Shown here: in pieces, positions 36,834 through 45,768 of the stretch
How the letters are laid out: each line of letters opens with the position of its first letter
Position numbering within the stretch: the stretch's first letter is position 1
From: an uncultured Pseudomonadales bacterium
GTDB taxonomy: Bacteria; Pseudomonadota; Gammaproteobacteria; Pseudomonadales; Azotimanducaceae
Assembly (NCBI GenBank): GCA_951813515.1
Contig: OX638346.1
Location: 2,411,617 to 2,475,616 of the forward strand
Reading direction: 5' to 3'
Length of the DNA: 64,000 nucleotides
The notes under the pieces: model-generated
Seen by the model: the letters and a program-made list of their open reading frames with translations, nothing else
Told to the model about the DNA's origin: nothing
Database searches by the model: none
Translations under genes and position numbers: made by a program

Positions 36834-38273
36834 CTATTCCCCGTCGACGCTGGCCGAGGCAACATAGGAAAGGCTCTCTTCTGCGGCGTCGATCCCACTT
36901 CTTATGGCACCATTCAGGGACGGCAGGTGGGTGTAGTCGCCAGCGAGAAACAGGCCGCGTACCCGGCCAGGTAGTCGCATACGCATATCATGCACATCCC
37001 TCAGCATGCCACCGGGCGCCAGACATATGGCTTCCGGCCAGCGGTAGACTTTGGCGAACAGAGGGTGTTGGGGCAGGGCTGGAAAGAACCGGCGCATTTC
37101 ATCTAACACGCGGCCAGCGATTTCGTCATCGTCCATTGCGAAGAGCGCTCTTGCATGCTCGTCTATCACCAGCGCATGGGTGAGCGTCTTGCCCCGAGGC
37201 GCGGCGTCAGGAGTCGTGGATGCCAAGTTGGCAACCATGGTAAGGAAGGTCGGAGATTCGGGTGGAAACAGGGCGGCATGCGAACCCTCTGCCAGGATGT
37301 TCTCGTCCAGCCCGACGGCTACATACAAGCATGCGCTGTAGCTGACGCGCTCAAGCACTGCGCGCATTTTCTCCGGCAACGGCGCAAGGATTCGTGCGGC
37401 GGTCGGAGCGGTGGTAGCGCAGATGATCGCGTCCGCCTCGATTTTTTCTCCACTGGCCGTGATCACGCCTCGCGCCGTCCCATCTTCGAGAATGACGCGT
37501 TCGACGGGCGTGGAAACGCGGATGAAGCGAGCGCAGGCTTCGCCAAGTGCCTTGACGAGGGCGCCGATTCCCTGCTTGGGTAAATAGCTGCGCGTCGCCG
37601 GATTGATCGTCCAGAGCCACAGCAAGGCCATGCCATATGCGGCCCCTACCTGATCGGAACTCCCGGCGGCGAAGCAGTTGAGATCCAGTTCTCCAGCCTG
37701 TCTCAAGTATCGGGTAAGCGAATTGGCGCGTGCGAATTCGGCAAAGGTTTCCTCTGTATCAAGGTCCAAGATGCGAGTGTGGTCTTCGAAGTCGAGATCC
37801 GTGGCGCGTTTTTTGAGCATCCCGTAGAGGCGCAGGAATTCCCAACTTCCGAGCAGCGTGTGTTGCGGCGAAAAGAGCATGGTGCGCATGCTGGCCAAGG
37901 TTTGCCGTAGCGAACCGCCCACATACATACCCCAGAATCGGCCGCCAGCGTAGCTTTGGCCGCCTTTCGTCTTGGGGCTTCGCCGTAGCTCTACTTCCAG
38001 CTGGCGCGCCAGATCTCTCGTGGATGCGAAGGACTCGTGGATGACGCTGGCGCCGCCGTATACTTGAAATCCGCCAATCTCCTCACAGAACATGCGGCCA
38101 CCGATCCTGTCGGAGGCTTCCAGAACCCGAATGCGGCAGTTGCTGTCTTTGCGGCGCTCGGCGAGCGTCCAGGCCGCGGCGAGACCTGCGGCGCCCGCGC
38201 CCACAATAAGGATTTCTGATCCCGTCGGACGCGGGACTCGGCTGCGGCCCGGACCGACTTCAGCATCAGCCAT
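36834..38273 (-). CDS. FAD-dependent amine oxidase/phytoene-desaturase-type flavoprotein
   Basis: A 479-residue flavoprotein with an N-terminal dinucleotide loop VGAGAAGLAAAW (25-36), the FAD ribose segment RVLEASDRIGGRM, and the C-terminal FAD motif GLFLAGDYTHLPSLNGAIRSG. This architecture is shared by amine oxidases, protoporphyrinogen oxidase, phytoene desaturases and the squalene-pathway enzyme HpnE. Within the RiPP locus it is the only visible flavoenzyme and might replace the usual azoline dehydrogenase or act on an isoprenoid. The ATG at 38273 follows AGGGAGAAG. The gene is divergent from the leader-toroid gene over 143 bp. Confidence 0.82.
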   Translation of the reverse strand: MADAEVGPGRSRVPRPTGSEILIVGAGAAGLAAAWTLAERRKDSNCRIRVLEASDRIGGRMFCEEIGGFQVYGGASVIHESFASTRDLARQLEVELRRSPKTKGGQSYAGGRFWGMYVGGSLRQTLASMRTMLFSPQHTLLGSWEFLRLYGMLKKRATDLDFEDHTRILDLDTEETFAEFARANSLTRYLRQAGELDLNCFAAGSSDQVGAAYGMALLWLWTINPATRSYLPKQGIGALVKALGEACARFIRVSTPVERVILEDGTARGVITASGEKIEADAIICATTAPTAARILAPLPEKMRAVLERVSYSACLYVAVGLDENILAEGSHAALFPPESPTFLTMVANLASTTPDAAPRGKTLTHALVIDEHARALFAMDDDEIAGRVLDEMRRFFPALPQHPLFAKVYRWPEAICLAPGGMLRDVHDMRMRLPGRVRGLFLAGDYTHLPSLNGAIRSGIDAAEESLSYVASASVDGE

Positions 38274-38416
38274 GGGAACTTCTCCCTCTTTGTCTTGGAT
38301 GGGAATCCTAATGCAACCGCAATCAATCTCGTACGGCGCGTTCGGCGGGCCGGTTGATTGCTTCGTGGTCGGGAAAGCGCAGAATGTGACAGAGCCTCCG
38401 AAGATGGAAGAGATCA

Positions 38417-39715
38417 ATGAAGAAGCCCATCGACGCAACCGACCTCCTCATCTTGAAAGCTGGTGAAGACAGCGACTTTCGCGAACGTCTTCTTGGGAAT
38501 ACCAAAAGCACGATTGAGCAGGAATTCGGCGTGACGCTGGCCCAGGGCCAGGAGATTCACGTGCACGAAGAGACCGACGGCGCGACGCATCTCGTGCTTC
38601 CACCCCGTAGCAAACGCACGGAGGAAGAACGGGAGGCGGCGAGGACCGGCGCGGCTTCGCTCGAGTTTCTCAGGAAGACAATGTACGACCCCGCTCCCCC
38701 TATTCGACCTCCCCTGGAACCGGCGTCGACGGGGTTGCGCAGCGTTTCGTCCGAGACGCTCGCGGAAGCGGCCAGGGAGAGCATTCGCCGTGGTCTGGTC
38801 TTCGTCGAGTCGACCCTCGACGGGAACGGGGCCTGGCACTGCATCCGTTTCAATGTCGCTGACCCCGACATCCCGCGGCATTTCGAGAGGCCCGCCTTCG
38901 TTTCGGCCCTCTGCGTACTGGCGCTTGACAGTTGCGACGAAGCCCGCGCAAGGGCCATCTGCGCAGCCACCAGGACCCACCTGGTCAATACCATGGAGTA
39001 TCCCGGACTATGGCGCTACTACCGCCATCTGCCCCAGGACCTCGACAGCACGTCACTCTGTTCGCTCGTTCTTGCATCCCACCCCTGGATTCTGCTCGGC
39101 AGAAACGTTCCCCGGATACTGGCGAATCGCGACGAGGAGGGCCGTTTCCTGACCTGGGCGCTGGCGGAAGACGAACCCGATGTCGTGTCGACCTTTCGTA
39201 TCGAAGCCGACCCCGTCGTCAATGCGAACGTCATCGCGTACCTCGGGGACCACCCCGAAACCAGGGACGCTAAGGAGTGGCTGGAAGCCCTTGTCACCCT
39301 CGGCAGCCTTGACGACTCGTCCAAGTGGTATCCCGACACGGTGGCGATCTACTATGCGATCACCCGCGCCATGATTCGCGTACGGCCCGCCCTGGATCAA
39401 CTTCGTCCAGTGCTTGCCGACCGCATCCTGAGCCTGCGCGACGACAAGGGCGAGTTCGGCAATATCCTTCAGACGGCCCAGGCGGTATCGGCGCTCTACA
39501 ACGTTGGTAGCCTTGACAGAATCGACGCCAAGCGCGAAGCGGAAAGGTTCATGGGTTTGCAACGCCACGACGGTAGCTGGCCGGAGCTGCTCGCCTTTGG
39601 TGACCAGTTGTTGAAGTGGGGCGTGGTAGGGCAAATAGGTCACGGCTCTGAAGCCGTGACCTCGGCGTTTTGCATTGAGGCCCTGGAGAGTCTAATCGAG
39701 GCTTTGAAAGCGTGA
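38417..39715 (+). CDS. NHLP leader peptide fused to a terpene-cyclase-like toroid domain
   Basis: A 432-residue protein with two parts. Residues 1-78 are a nitrile-hydratase-type leader (FRERLLGNTKSTIEQEFGV, LVLPP at 59-63, EEEREAARTG ending at Gly78), in exact register with the precursor at 45769-46020, including the place where a C39 peptidase would cut. Residues about 105-432 are an alpha/alpha barrel with prenyltransferase/squalene-cyclase features: QW-like repeats (LQRHDGSWPE 381-390, DKGEFGNILQTAQAV) and an acidic motif DLDSTS (208-213) where class II cyclases have DxDD. Function is unproved: it may be an exported, leader-processed enzyme or a leader-docked tailoring enzyme. The ATG has GGAAGAG upstream. 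Confidence 0.85.
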   Translation: MKKPIDATDLLILKAGEDSDFRERLLGNTKSTIEQEFGVTLAQGQEIHVHEETDGATHLVLPPRSKRTEEEREAARTGAASLEFLRKTMYDPAPPIRPPLEPASTGLRSVSSETLAEAARESIRRGLVFVESTLDGNGAWHCIRFNVADPDIPRHFERPAFVSALCVLALDSCDEARARAICAATRTHLVNTMEYPGLWRYYRHLPQDLDSTSLCSLVLASHPWILLGRNVPRILANRDEEGRFLTWALAEDEPDVVSTFRIEADPVVNANVIAYLGDHPETRDAKEWLEALVTLGSLDDSSKWYPDTVAIYYAITRAMIRVRPALDQLRPVLADRILSLRDDKGEFGNILQTAQAVSALYNVGSLDRIDAKREAERFMGLQRHDGSWPELLAFGDQLLKWGVVGQIGHGSEAVTSAFCIEALESLIEALKA

Positions 39716-39783
39716 GCGAATGCAGGTCATCCAGTCTGGTGATACCATGGCTCGCGACGTAAGGGTCCATTAGAGAAGCTGCG

Positions 39784-42165
39784 ATGCCCCAGGATACCGC
39801 CGCAGCTGGTGGCTCAAACAAGGCCGATATCGCGCAGCATATCGAGCCGTCGATCCTGAACGCCCTTCCGCATTACCTGCCGCTTGGCATCTTTCCGCTG
39901 ATTCTTCTCGCCGCGGTCTACGGCGGATGGTGGCTCTTGCCGGCATTCCTCTACATGAGTGTCTCCGGACCGCTCGACAAGGCGGTGGGTGTCGATGGCC
40001 GCAACATGGATCCTTTGAGGACGCCGGAACGCCGCCTGCGCTGGCACAATCTGCCGGTGTGGTCCTGGGCGTTCCTGTGGCCGCCGACCCTCGTCTTCGG
40101 TATGTGGCAGATTCTTGTCGCGAACCCGTTCGCCATCTGGGAAGAGGTGCTCCTGGTAATCATTCTGACCATGGAAGCACAGGCGGTATTCGTCGTCGGT
40201 CACGAGCTGATTCATCGCCGTTCTACCTGGGAAAGGCGACTCGGTGAATTCCTCCTTTCCTCCGCCTCCTATCCGCAATATGCGACGGAACATCTGTATA
40301 TCCACCATGCCAAGGTCGGCACGCCGCATGATGTGGGATCCGCCCCCAAGGGCGAGAGTTTTTGGCGGTACTTCCCCAAGGAAGTTGCAAGCAACCTCAC
40401 CAATTCCTGGAAGGCTTCCGGCGAACGCCTGGCGCGTCGCCGTCTGCCCGTGTGGCACTACAGCAATCCTTTCTGGCGCTACGGCTTGAGCCTCGTGTTC
40501 TGGTATGGACTGGTGTTCTGGATGGGCGGCATCTGGGCGGTTCTGGTGTTTGCCTTCCTGGGCCTCTCCTGCGTTTTTTCCATGAAGATCAGCAACTATT
40601 TCCAGCACTATGGTCTGCGCCGCGTGCGCCTGCCGAACGGCCGTTGGGAAAAGGTGCAGCCGCGCCATTCCTGGAACGCCGACTGGAAGTTCAGCAACTG
40701 GATGTTCTTCAACATGCAGCGGCATGCGGACCATCATGCGATGGCGAGCCGCCACTATCCGCTGCTGCAGATCGGCAGCCCCGATGAATCGCCGCAGTTG
40801 CCGGGAACCTACGGTGACATGATGAATCTCGTGCTGCGGCCGAAACGCTGGTTCGAGAAGATGGATCCGCTGGTCGATCAGTGGCGCAAGCACTTCTACC
40901 CGGAGATCGACGACTGGAGCGGGTACGACAGCCCGGTCACCGCTGCGCGCCCCGACGCCTTCGAGGCCATCGTCGAAATCTTCGGCGCCGCCCCGCGGCT
41001 CGCCAGTTGGATCGAACGCAATCCGGAACTGCTCGACAACCTCAAGGACCGGGAGTTCACCGACCTCGACCTGCCGAAAGGGTTCGGACCGGATGAGGAA
41101 TCCGAGGCGATCGCGCGGCGCGGGCTGGCGAGACTCTACTGGACGATCGAGATGGGCGTTGCCGAAATGAAGGACCTGATCGCCGAACTGCCGATGGCCG
41201 ATGCGAAGGAATCCGCTGAAATCGTGCGCAACTGGTCCAACGACAAGGCATTTCAGATCGGTATGCACGTCGTGCGCGGCAACCTCTCGCCGGCGGAGGC
41301 GCAGACCGCGCTGTCCAATCTCGCCGAGGCTTCTATTGCGACAGTGCTTGCCGCGGTGGAGACAGACCTTGTCGACCGGCACGGGTCCGGCGATGGCGGT
41401 GTGGCCGCAATAGCCCTGGGCGATCTCGCCAGCCGGGAAGCGTTCCCCGGCGTTGCGACCCGTATGCTGTTTGCCCACGACGGCGATGAAACTGACCGCT
41501 TGTGTCAGCGCTTCTGCGAAGCCGTGAGGGATCTGGCCGAGGACAGCCTGTTGTTCTCCCCGATCCCCCGCGATGATCTCCTTGTGCTGCCGCTTTCCGA
41601 TCTGGCCGAGCATTGCGGTGATGTTTCTGTTGCCGGCGAAGTGACAGCGCTTACGCGGGCGCGCTGCGTGTTCGAGTGTGGCGATTCCAGAGTCGGTCCG
41701 CGCTTCCTCGAGGCACGGCGGGATGTCCTGGCCGAAGCCGGCGAAAACGCGACCTTGGGCGCGCAGCTTCGTGAGCCGGTGGAAAGCCCCGCCGAAAGAA
41801 GCGTGTCCACCTATGTGGCCATGCGTGGTGGCCTGGACGATGTCGAGAAAGCGGCGCGATTCCTGCAGGCGCTGCAGACGGCGAAGGTGGGAGACAGCCT
41901 CGACTCCGCCCCAACCGCCGCGGCGGTGTTCGCGGACGCTGGTGCCGAGCCGCTGGCGCAGGCCGCCACACTATGGCGCGACTTGCAGGGGATCCTGCGG
42001 CTCGTCGGCGATGAAGGATTCGATGTCGATGCGGCGGGGTCCAGGGTCAAGTCCCTGGTTGCGAGCGCTTGCGGACACGCGGATTTCGATGACCTGAACT
42101 CGGCGGTTGCCGAAGCAGCGTCGCGCGCCGCCGACCAGATTGAATCCCTTGCCGCGCACGCTTGA
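39784..42165 (+). CDS. AlkB-type membrane oxygenase/desaturase fused to a GlnE-like module
   Basis: A 793-residue protein. The first about 380 residues form a membrane di-iron enzyme: helices around 30-60, 95-135 and 235-265, and histidine boxes HELIHRR (140-146), HLYIHHAKVGTPHD (170-183), QHYGL (274-278) and RHADHHA (313-319), as in alkane hydroxylases. From about 391 the sequence matches the plan of glutamine synthetase adenylyltransferase (GlnE): FGAAPRLASWIERNPELLDNL, LSNLAEASIATVLAAV, GGVAAIALGDLASRE and EVTALTRARCVFECGDSRVG. The nucleotidyltransferase SDLD motif is missing (PGVATRMLFAH instead), so this half is probably non-catalytic. It would oxidise a hydrocarbon chain or peptide side chain in the RiPP pathway. 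Confidence 0.82.
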   Translation: MPQDTAAAGGSNKADIAQHIEPSILNALPHYLPLGIFPLILLAAVYGGWWLLPAFLYMSVSGPLDKAVGVDGRNMDPLRTPERRLRWHNLPVWSWAFLWPPTLVFGMWQILVANPFAIWEEVLLVIILTMEAQAVFVVGHELIHRRSTWERRLGEFLLSSASYPQYATEHLYIHHAKVGTPHDVGSAPKGESFWRYFPKEVASNLTNSWKASGERLARRRLPVWHYSNPFWRYGLSLVFWYGLVFWMGGIWAVLVFAFLGLSCVFSMKISNYFQHYGLRRVRLPNGRWEKVQPRHSWNADWKFSNWMFFNMQRHADHHAMASRHYPLLQIGSPDESPQLPGTYGDMMNLVLRPKRWFEKMDPLVDQWRKHFYPEIDDWSGYDSPVTAARPDAFEAIVEIFGAAPRLASWIERNPELLDNLKDREFTDLDLPKGFGPDEESEAIARRGLARLYWTIEMGVAEMKDLIAELPMADAKESAEIVRNWSNDKAFQIGMHVVRGNLSPAEAQTALSNLAEASIATVLAAVETDLVDRHGSGDGGVAAIALGDLASREAFPGVATRMLFAHDGDETDRLCQRFCEAVRDLAEDSLLFSPIPRDDLLVLPLSDLAEHCGDVSVAGEVTALTRARCVFECGDSRVGPRFLEARRDVLAEAGENATLGAQLREPVESPAERSVSTYVAMRGGLDDVEKAARFLQALQTAKVGDSLDSAPTAAAVFADAGAEPLAQAATLWRDLQGILRLVGDEGFDVDAAGSRVKSLVASACGHADFDDLNSAVAEAASRAADQIESLAAHA

Positions 42166-42196
42166 TGGAATCGGCTGATCCGGCCGCTAACCCCAG

Positions 42197-44512
42197 GTGC
42201 AAGCCCTGACAGACACACTTCGCCGACGCGGAATCCTGACCAGGACCGCCCCTGCCGACCAAGGGATCGTTGAGCGTCCCGCACTCACCCCGCACCTCAA
42301 TTTCCATGCAGTCGGTGAACAGCAAACGCTGCTGGTTTCCGAAACGTTCAATACCCTGATGCACGGTCAACTGACTTGCGATCTCCTGCCACTGCTCGAC
42401 GGACGGCGCCCATTGGACGAGATTGTCGTCGCCCTTCGCGGCCGGCATGACGCCGCCGACGTGCGTGCAGCAGTGGTTTCGCTCTCCGCCCGGGGCTACG
42501 TGGTCTCCGCCGATCACGGCATGGATCGAAGCCGGGCGGCGTACTGGTCATCGCTTGGCGCTTCGCCACGGTGGGCGGAACAGCGGCTCAAGGAATCGCA
42601 CGTCGCAGTCGCCGGTGACGACGACCGGTTGATCCGACACCTCAACGCTTCCGGTGTCGGTGTGGGGCAGGACGATCCGAACCTTACCGTGGTCGTTTGC
42701 GACGACTATCTCGAGGCGCGCCTCGCGCAAGTGAACCGGCGCCAGCTCGCATCCCGAGCACCGTGGATGCCGGTGCGGCCGCGCGGTATCGAGCCTCTGT
42801 TCGGACCCGTCTTTCGGGGGGAAGAGGAGGCACCTTGCTGGGCCTGCCTGGCCTATCGCATGCGCAGCCACCAGGAAGTCCACAATTTCCTGCGCAATTC
42901 CGCCGGTGAGGAGGCTGCCTTCAAGGCATTCGCGGCGGATCCGGCAGTGCTCGAGGCGCTATGCGGACTGATTGCCGGGGAGATCGCCAAGTGGCTGGTG
43001 CTGGAACAGGACGCCACCATCCACGAATATGCGATCTCGATGCACGTCGGCATGTTGGCGAGTTCCCGGCATCGGGTGCTGCGCCGTCCGCAGTGCAAGG
43101 CCTGTGGTGACGACGCATTGCACCGTCCGGATCGGCCGCCGGTTGCCCTGCGTTTGCAATCCAGTCCCAAGTCCGTCAGCAACAGCGGCGGCACGCGCAC
43201 CGTGGCCCCGGAGGTCACGCTGGCCAAATACCGCCACCTGGTGAGCCCGGTCAGCGGTGTCGTGACTTGGCTCCGGCGCACCAACGACGAAACCGATTCC
43301 TGGCTGCATGTCCATTGGGCCGGAAGCAATCTCGGCATGCGGAGCCGGACCCTGAGTTCACTCCGGCGCAGCCTGCGCAGCAAGAGCGCCGGCAAGGGCA
43401 GCACACGGGAGCAATCCGAGATCAGCGCGCTCTGCGAGGCGGTCGAGCGCTACTCGGGTGCCTATCACGGGGACGAGATCCGAGAGCGCAGACGATTCGT
43501 CGAGTTCGCCCGGGAAGACGCAATCCACCCCAACGATGCGCAGCTCTTCAGCGACCATCAGCTCGACAACGCCGAGAGCATCAACGCGAAGGGCCACCCG
43601 TACAACGTTGTCCCGCCACGTCTCGACCCCGAGGCCGAAATCGACTGGACACCGGTCTGGTCGCTGACGCAGCAGCGGCACCGCCACCTGCCGACCTCAA
43701 TGCTCTACAGCATGGCGCCCGAACAGCGCGGTCCTTCGGACCTGATCGCCGATTCCAATGGCTGTGCCGCGGGCAATACCGTGGAAGAGGCGATCCTGCA
43801 GGGCTTCTATGAACTGGCGGAGCGCGATGCGTTCGCCATCTGGTGGTACAACCGACTGCGGGTGCCGGCGGTCGATTTTTCGAGCTTCGACGACGCGTAC
43901 CTTGCTTCGGCTGCGGAACATTACGCCCGGTATGAGCGGGACGTGTGGATCCTCGACGTGACCTCCGATATCCGGATCCCCGCGTTCGTTGCGCTCTCAC
44001 GTCGGCCAGACGCGAAAACCGAGGACATCATTTACGGCGCCGGCGCCCATGCGGACCCGCGCATCGCGGCCTTGAGGGCGATTTGCGAACTGAACCAGTG
44101 CCTTACCTGGCTGCCGCGCCCGGGAAGTGGCGACGGTCGGCCCATGATCGATGATCCCCTAGCACTCTGGTGGTGGAAGACCGCTCGACTCGCCGACTGT
44201 GAATGGCTTGCGCCGAGGACGGACGCGCCGCTGCGCACGGCTGCCGATTATCCGGCGGTTGAATCGACGGATACGCGTGACGACGTGGAGTATTGCCGTG
44301 CGCTCGTCGAAGCCAGCGGCCTGGAGTTCCTGGTGCTGGACCAGACCCGGCCCGACATCGGCATGCCCGTGGTGCGGGTCATCGTGCCCGGCATGCGTCA
44401 CTTTTGGGCGAGATTCGCGCCGGGGCGTCTGTACGACGTGCCGGTCGGCATGGGCCGGCGTAAACACCCTCTGGCTGAAGCCGATCTGAATCCCACACCG
44501 GTCATCGCGTAA
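42197..44512 (+). CDS. Fused E1-like/YcaO azoline cyclodehydratase (TOMM)
   Basis: A 771-residue TOMM enzyme that turns Cys/Ser/Thr into azolines with ATP. The N-terminal part includes a leader-binding wing-helix region and an E1-like domain with two zinc CxxC pairs (CWAC at 214-217, CKAC at 300-303). The YcaO domain carries GKGSTREQSEISALCEAVERYSG (about 400) and ADSNGCAAGNTVEEAILQGFYELAERDAF (split motif, about 523-551) with the ATP/Mg glutamates. The C-terminus ends PTPVIA, lacking the full PxPxP of many azoline-forming YcaO proteins. The start is a GTG at 42197 without a strong ribosome site. Its likely substrate is the CCC of the nearby precursor. Confidence 0.92.
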   Translation: MQALTDTLRRRGILTRTAPADQGIVERPALTPHLNFHAVGEQQTLLVSETFNTLMHGQLTCDLLPLLDGRRPLDEIVVALRGRHDAADVRAAVVSLSARGYVVSADHGMDRSRAAYWSSLGASPRWAEQRLKESHVAVAGDDDRLIRHLNASGVGVGQDDPNLTVVVCDDYLEARLAQVNRRQLASRAPWMPVRPRGIEPLFGPVFRGEEEAPCWACLAYRMRSHQEVHNFLRNSAGEEAAFKAFAADPAVLEALCGLIAGEIAKWLVLEQDATIHEYAISMHVGMLASSRHRVLRRPQCKACGDDALHRPDRPPVALRLQSSPKSVSNSGGTRTVAPEVTLAKYRHLVSPVSGVVTWLRRTNDETDSWLHVHWAGSNLGMRSRTLSSLRRSLRSKSAGKGSTREQSEISALCEAVERYSGAYHGDEIRERRRFVEFAREDAIHPNDAQLFSDHQLDNAESINAKGHPYNVVPPRLDPEAEIDWTPVWSLTQQRHRHLPTSMLYSMAPEQRGPSDLIADSNGCAAGNTVEEAILQGFYELAERDAFAIWWYNRLRVPAVDFSSFDDAYLASAAEHYARYERDVWILDVTSDIRIPAFVALSRRPDAKTEDIIYGAGAHADPRIAALRAICELNQCLTWLPRPGSGDGRPMIDDPLALWWWKTARLADCEWLAPRTDAPLRTAADYPAVESTDTRDDVEYCRALVEASGLEFLVLDQTRPDIGMPVVRVIVPGMRHFWARFAPGRLYDVPVGMGRRKHPLAEADLNPTPVIA

Positions 44513-44521
44513 GGAGACCAC

Positions 44522-45640
44522 ATGGATATTGACGAGGCAGTCGCACTCACCCAGGACCGTCTCGCCGAAGAGGGCGGGACCATGGGCGACCTGCTTGGGC
44601 ACTTTCGAAACAGGATTTCGCCCGTACTAGTGGGTGACCGGGAATGGGAGCGCATCCTCGAATGCGCGAAGAGTCTTCCGATCACGATGGGCGCCCTTCC
44701 GTTCGGCTTCGAATTGCCCCTGCATGAACGCAGGCCGGAGGCGGATTTCGGTGCCTCTCTGGCGAGCGGGACCAGAACGGCCACGTTCTTCACAGAACGC
44801 GCGCGAAACGACCAGACGGATGAGACCGCGAAAGCGATCACTCGGCTGTTCCGGCAAATGGATGCCGAAGACTCCCCCCTGCGCGAAATCGTCGGTCCCA
44901 AGTTGATGCTGGAATATGACATCGGCTCGGCGCAGGAAGGAGAAGATCCGCTTCCAGGAATGTTTTTGCGGCCGGGCGAGCGTCCGATCATCGGCGCCAG
45001 CGGACAGGAGAACGATGTCTCCACAGTGGTGGACGCGCTCGTTTCCTGTGTGGGTTGGGAGCGGAACGAGGCAGAGCGGAAGCACGTCGAACGCGTTTAC
45101 CGGGCGCAGCCGGAAGATACGCGCCTGGATTCGTTCGGTGTTTTCCCGTCTCGCTCGCGGTCCATCCGCCTGGCAATCATGGGATTCAAAACGCAGGAGG
45201 AACTGTGCGCCTATCTTGAAGACGCGGGGTGGCCGGGTCAGGTCTCGGTCGTGGAATCCGTGATTTCACGCTTCCGGGAACGCGCGAGCATCGTCAGGTC
45301 CGGGGCGAATCTTGACGTGCAGGAAGCGGGTGTCGGTCCGACGCTCGGCCTGACGCTCATCGTCAAGCAGAGATATACAAAGGACTCGCGCTATTGGCTC
45401 GACGGCATGACCGATTGGGACCCGTTCCTTACGGCCCTTGGCCACGAGGACATAGTGGTGCCGGAGAAGCTTCGCGCGCTTGCTGGCTGGGTTTCGAAAC
45501 CGACCACGCTATTCGCGAAGTCGGGCCGCTATGTGATGTTGCGCGGCATTCACCACATAAAGCTGGTCATTTCCGAAACCGGCCTTGGCAAGGCCAAGGC
45601 CTATGTGTTCCTGGTGCTTTCCGGAGCGGTGTCCGGCTGA
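44522..45640 (+). CDS. RiPP-locus protein of unknown function
   Basis: A 372-residue soluble protein, ten bases after the cyclodehydratase gene and with AAGGAGA before its ATG, so part of the same operon. I do not recognise the family. The C-terminal 130 residues (SGANLDVQEAGVGPTLGLTL ... RYVMLRGIHHIKLVI ... KAKAYVFLVLSG) have the pattern of an uncharacterised group that I recall vaguely from peptide-biosynthesis loci. There is no membrane helix, no nucleotide loop, no methyltransferase or nitroreductase motif. It is not a SagB-type dehydrogenase. Tailoring or precursor-handling is the best guess from context. Confidence 0.6.
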   Translation: MDIDEAVALTQDRLAEEGGTMGDLLGHFRNRISPVLVGDREWERILECAKSLPITMGALPFGFELPLHERRPEADFGASLASGTRTATFFTERARNDQTDETAKAITRLFRQMDAEDSPLREIVGPKLMLEYDIGSAQEGEDPLPGMFLRPGERPIIGASGQENDVSTVVDALVSCVGWERNEAERKHVERVYRAQPEDTRLDSFGVFPSRSRSIRLAIMGFKTQEELCAYLEDAGWPGQVSVVESVISRFRERASIVRSGANLDVQEAGVGPTLGLTLIVKQRYTKDSRYWLDGMTDWDPFLTALGHEDIVVPEKLRALAGWVSKPTTLFAKSGRYVMLRGIHHIKLVISETGLGKAKAYVFLVLSGAVSG

Positions 45641-45664
45641 CAAACGTCTGAGCCGGACACACAT

Positions 45665-45705
45665 AACCCCCGTCCGCCCCGCTTGTTGCCGGGTTGACGG
45701 GGGCT
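45665..45705. terminator. Hairpin between convergent RiPP operon and precursor gene
   Basis: Perfect arms CCCCCGTC (45667-45674) and GACGGGGG (45696-45703) enclose a loop that can itself pair. It sits between the end of the unknown RiPP gene and the end of the precursor gene. The minus side continues TTATGTGTG; neither side has a true T run, so it may be a weak bidirectional terminator. Confidence 0.6.
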
Positions 45706-45768
45706 AATTCGAGCTATGTCAAATGCGGACGTTACCACATTGGGTCGGCTATCTGCCGGCTGCCGGGT

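Noticed and set aside
38417..39715. Plain squalene-hopene cyclase of a hopanoid cluster
   Set aside because: Too short (432 versus over 600 residues), only a partial DxDD-like motif, and it begins with an NHLP leader; no hopanoid genes besides similar-looking flavoprotein and pump.
39814..41613. 599-codon minus-strand open frame
   Set aside because: Antisense shadow of the AlkB/GlnE fusion gene, His/Arg/Gln rich without motifs.
39784..42165. Two genes joined by an assembly error (alkB and glnE)
   Set aside because: The frame is continuous through a smooth linker, and the GlnE-like half lacks catalytic residues throughout rather than being an intact glnE fragment, so a simple chimera is unlikely; reads could still show otherwise.
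44522..45640. SagB-type azoline dehydrogenase
   Set aside because: No FMN nitroreductase motifs; sequence pattern is different, so I leave it unassigned.
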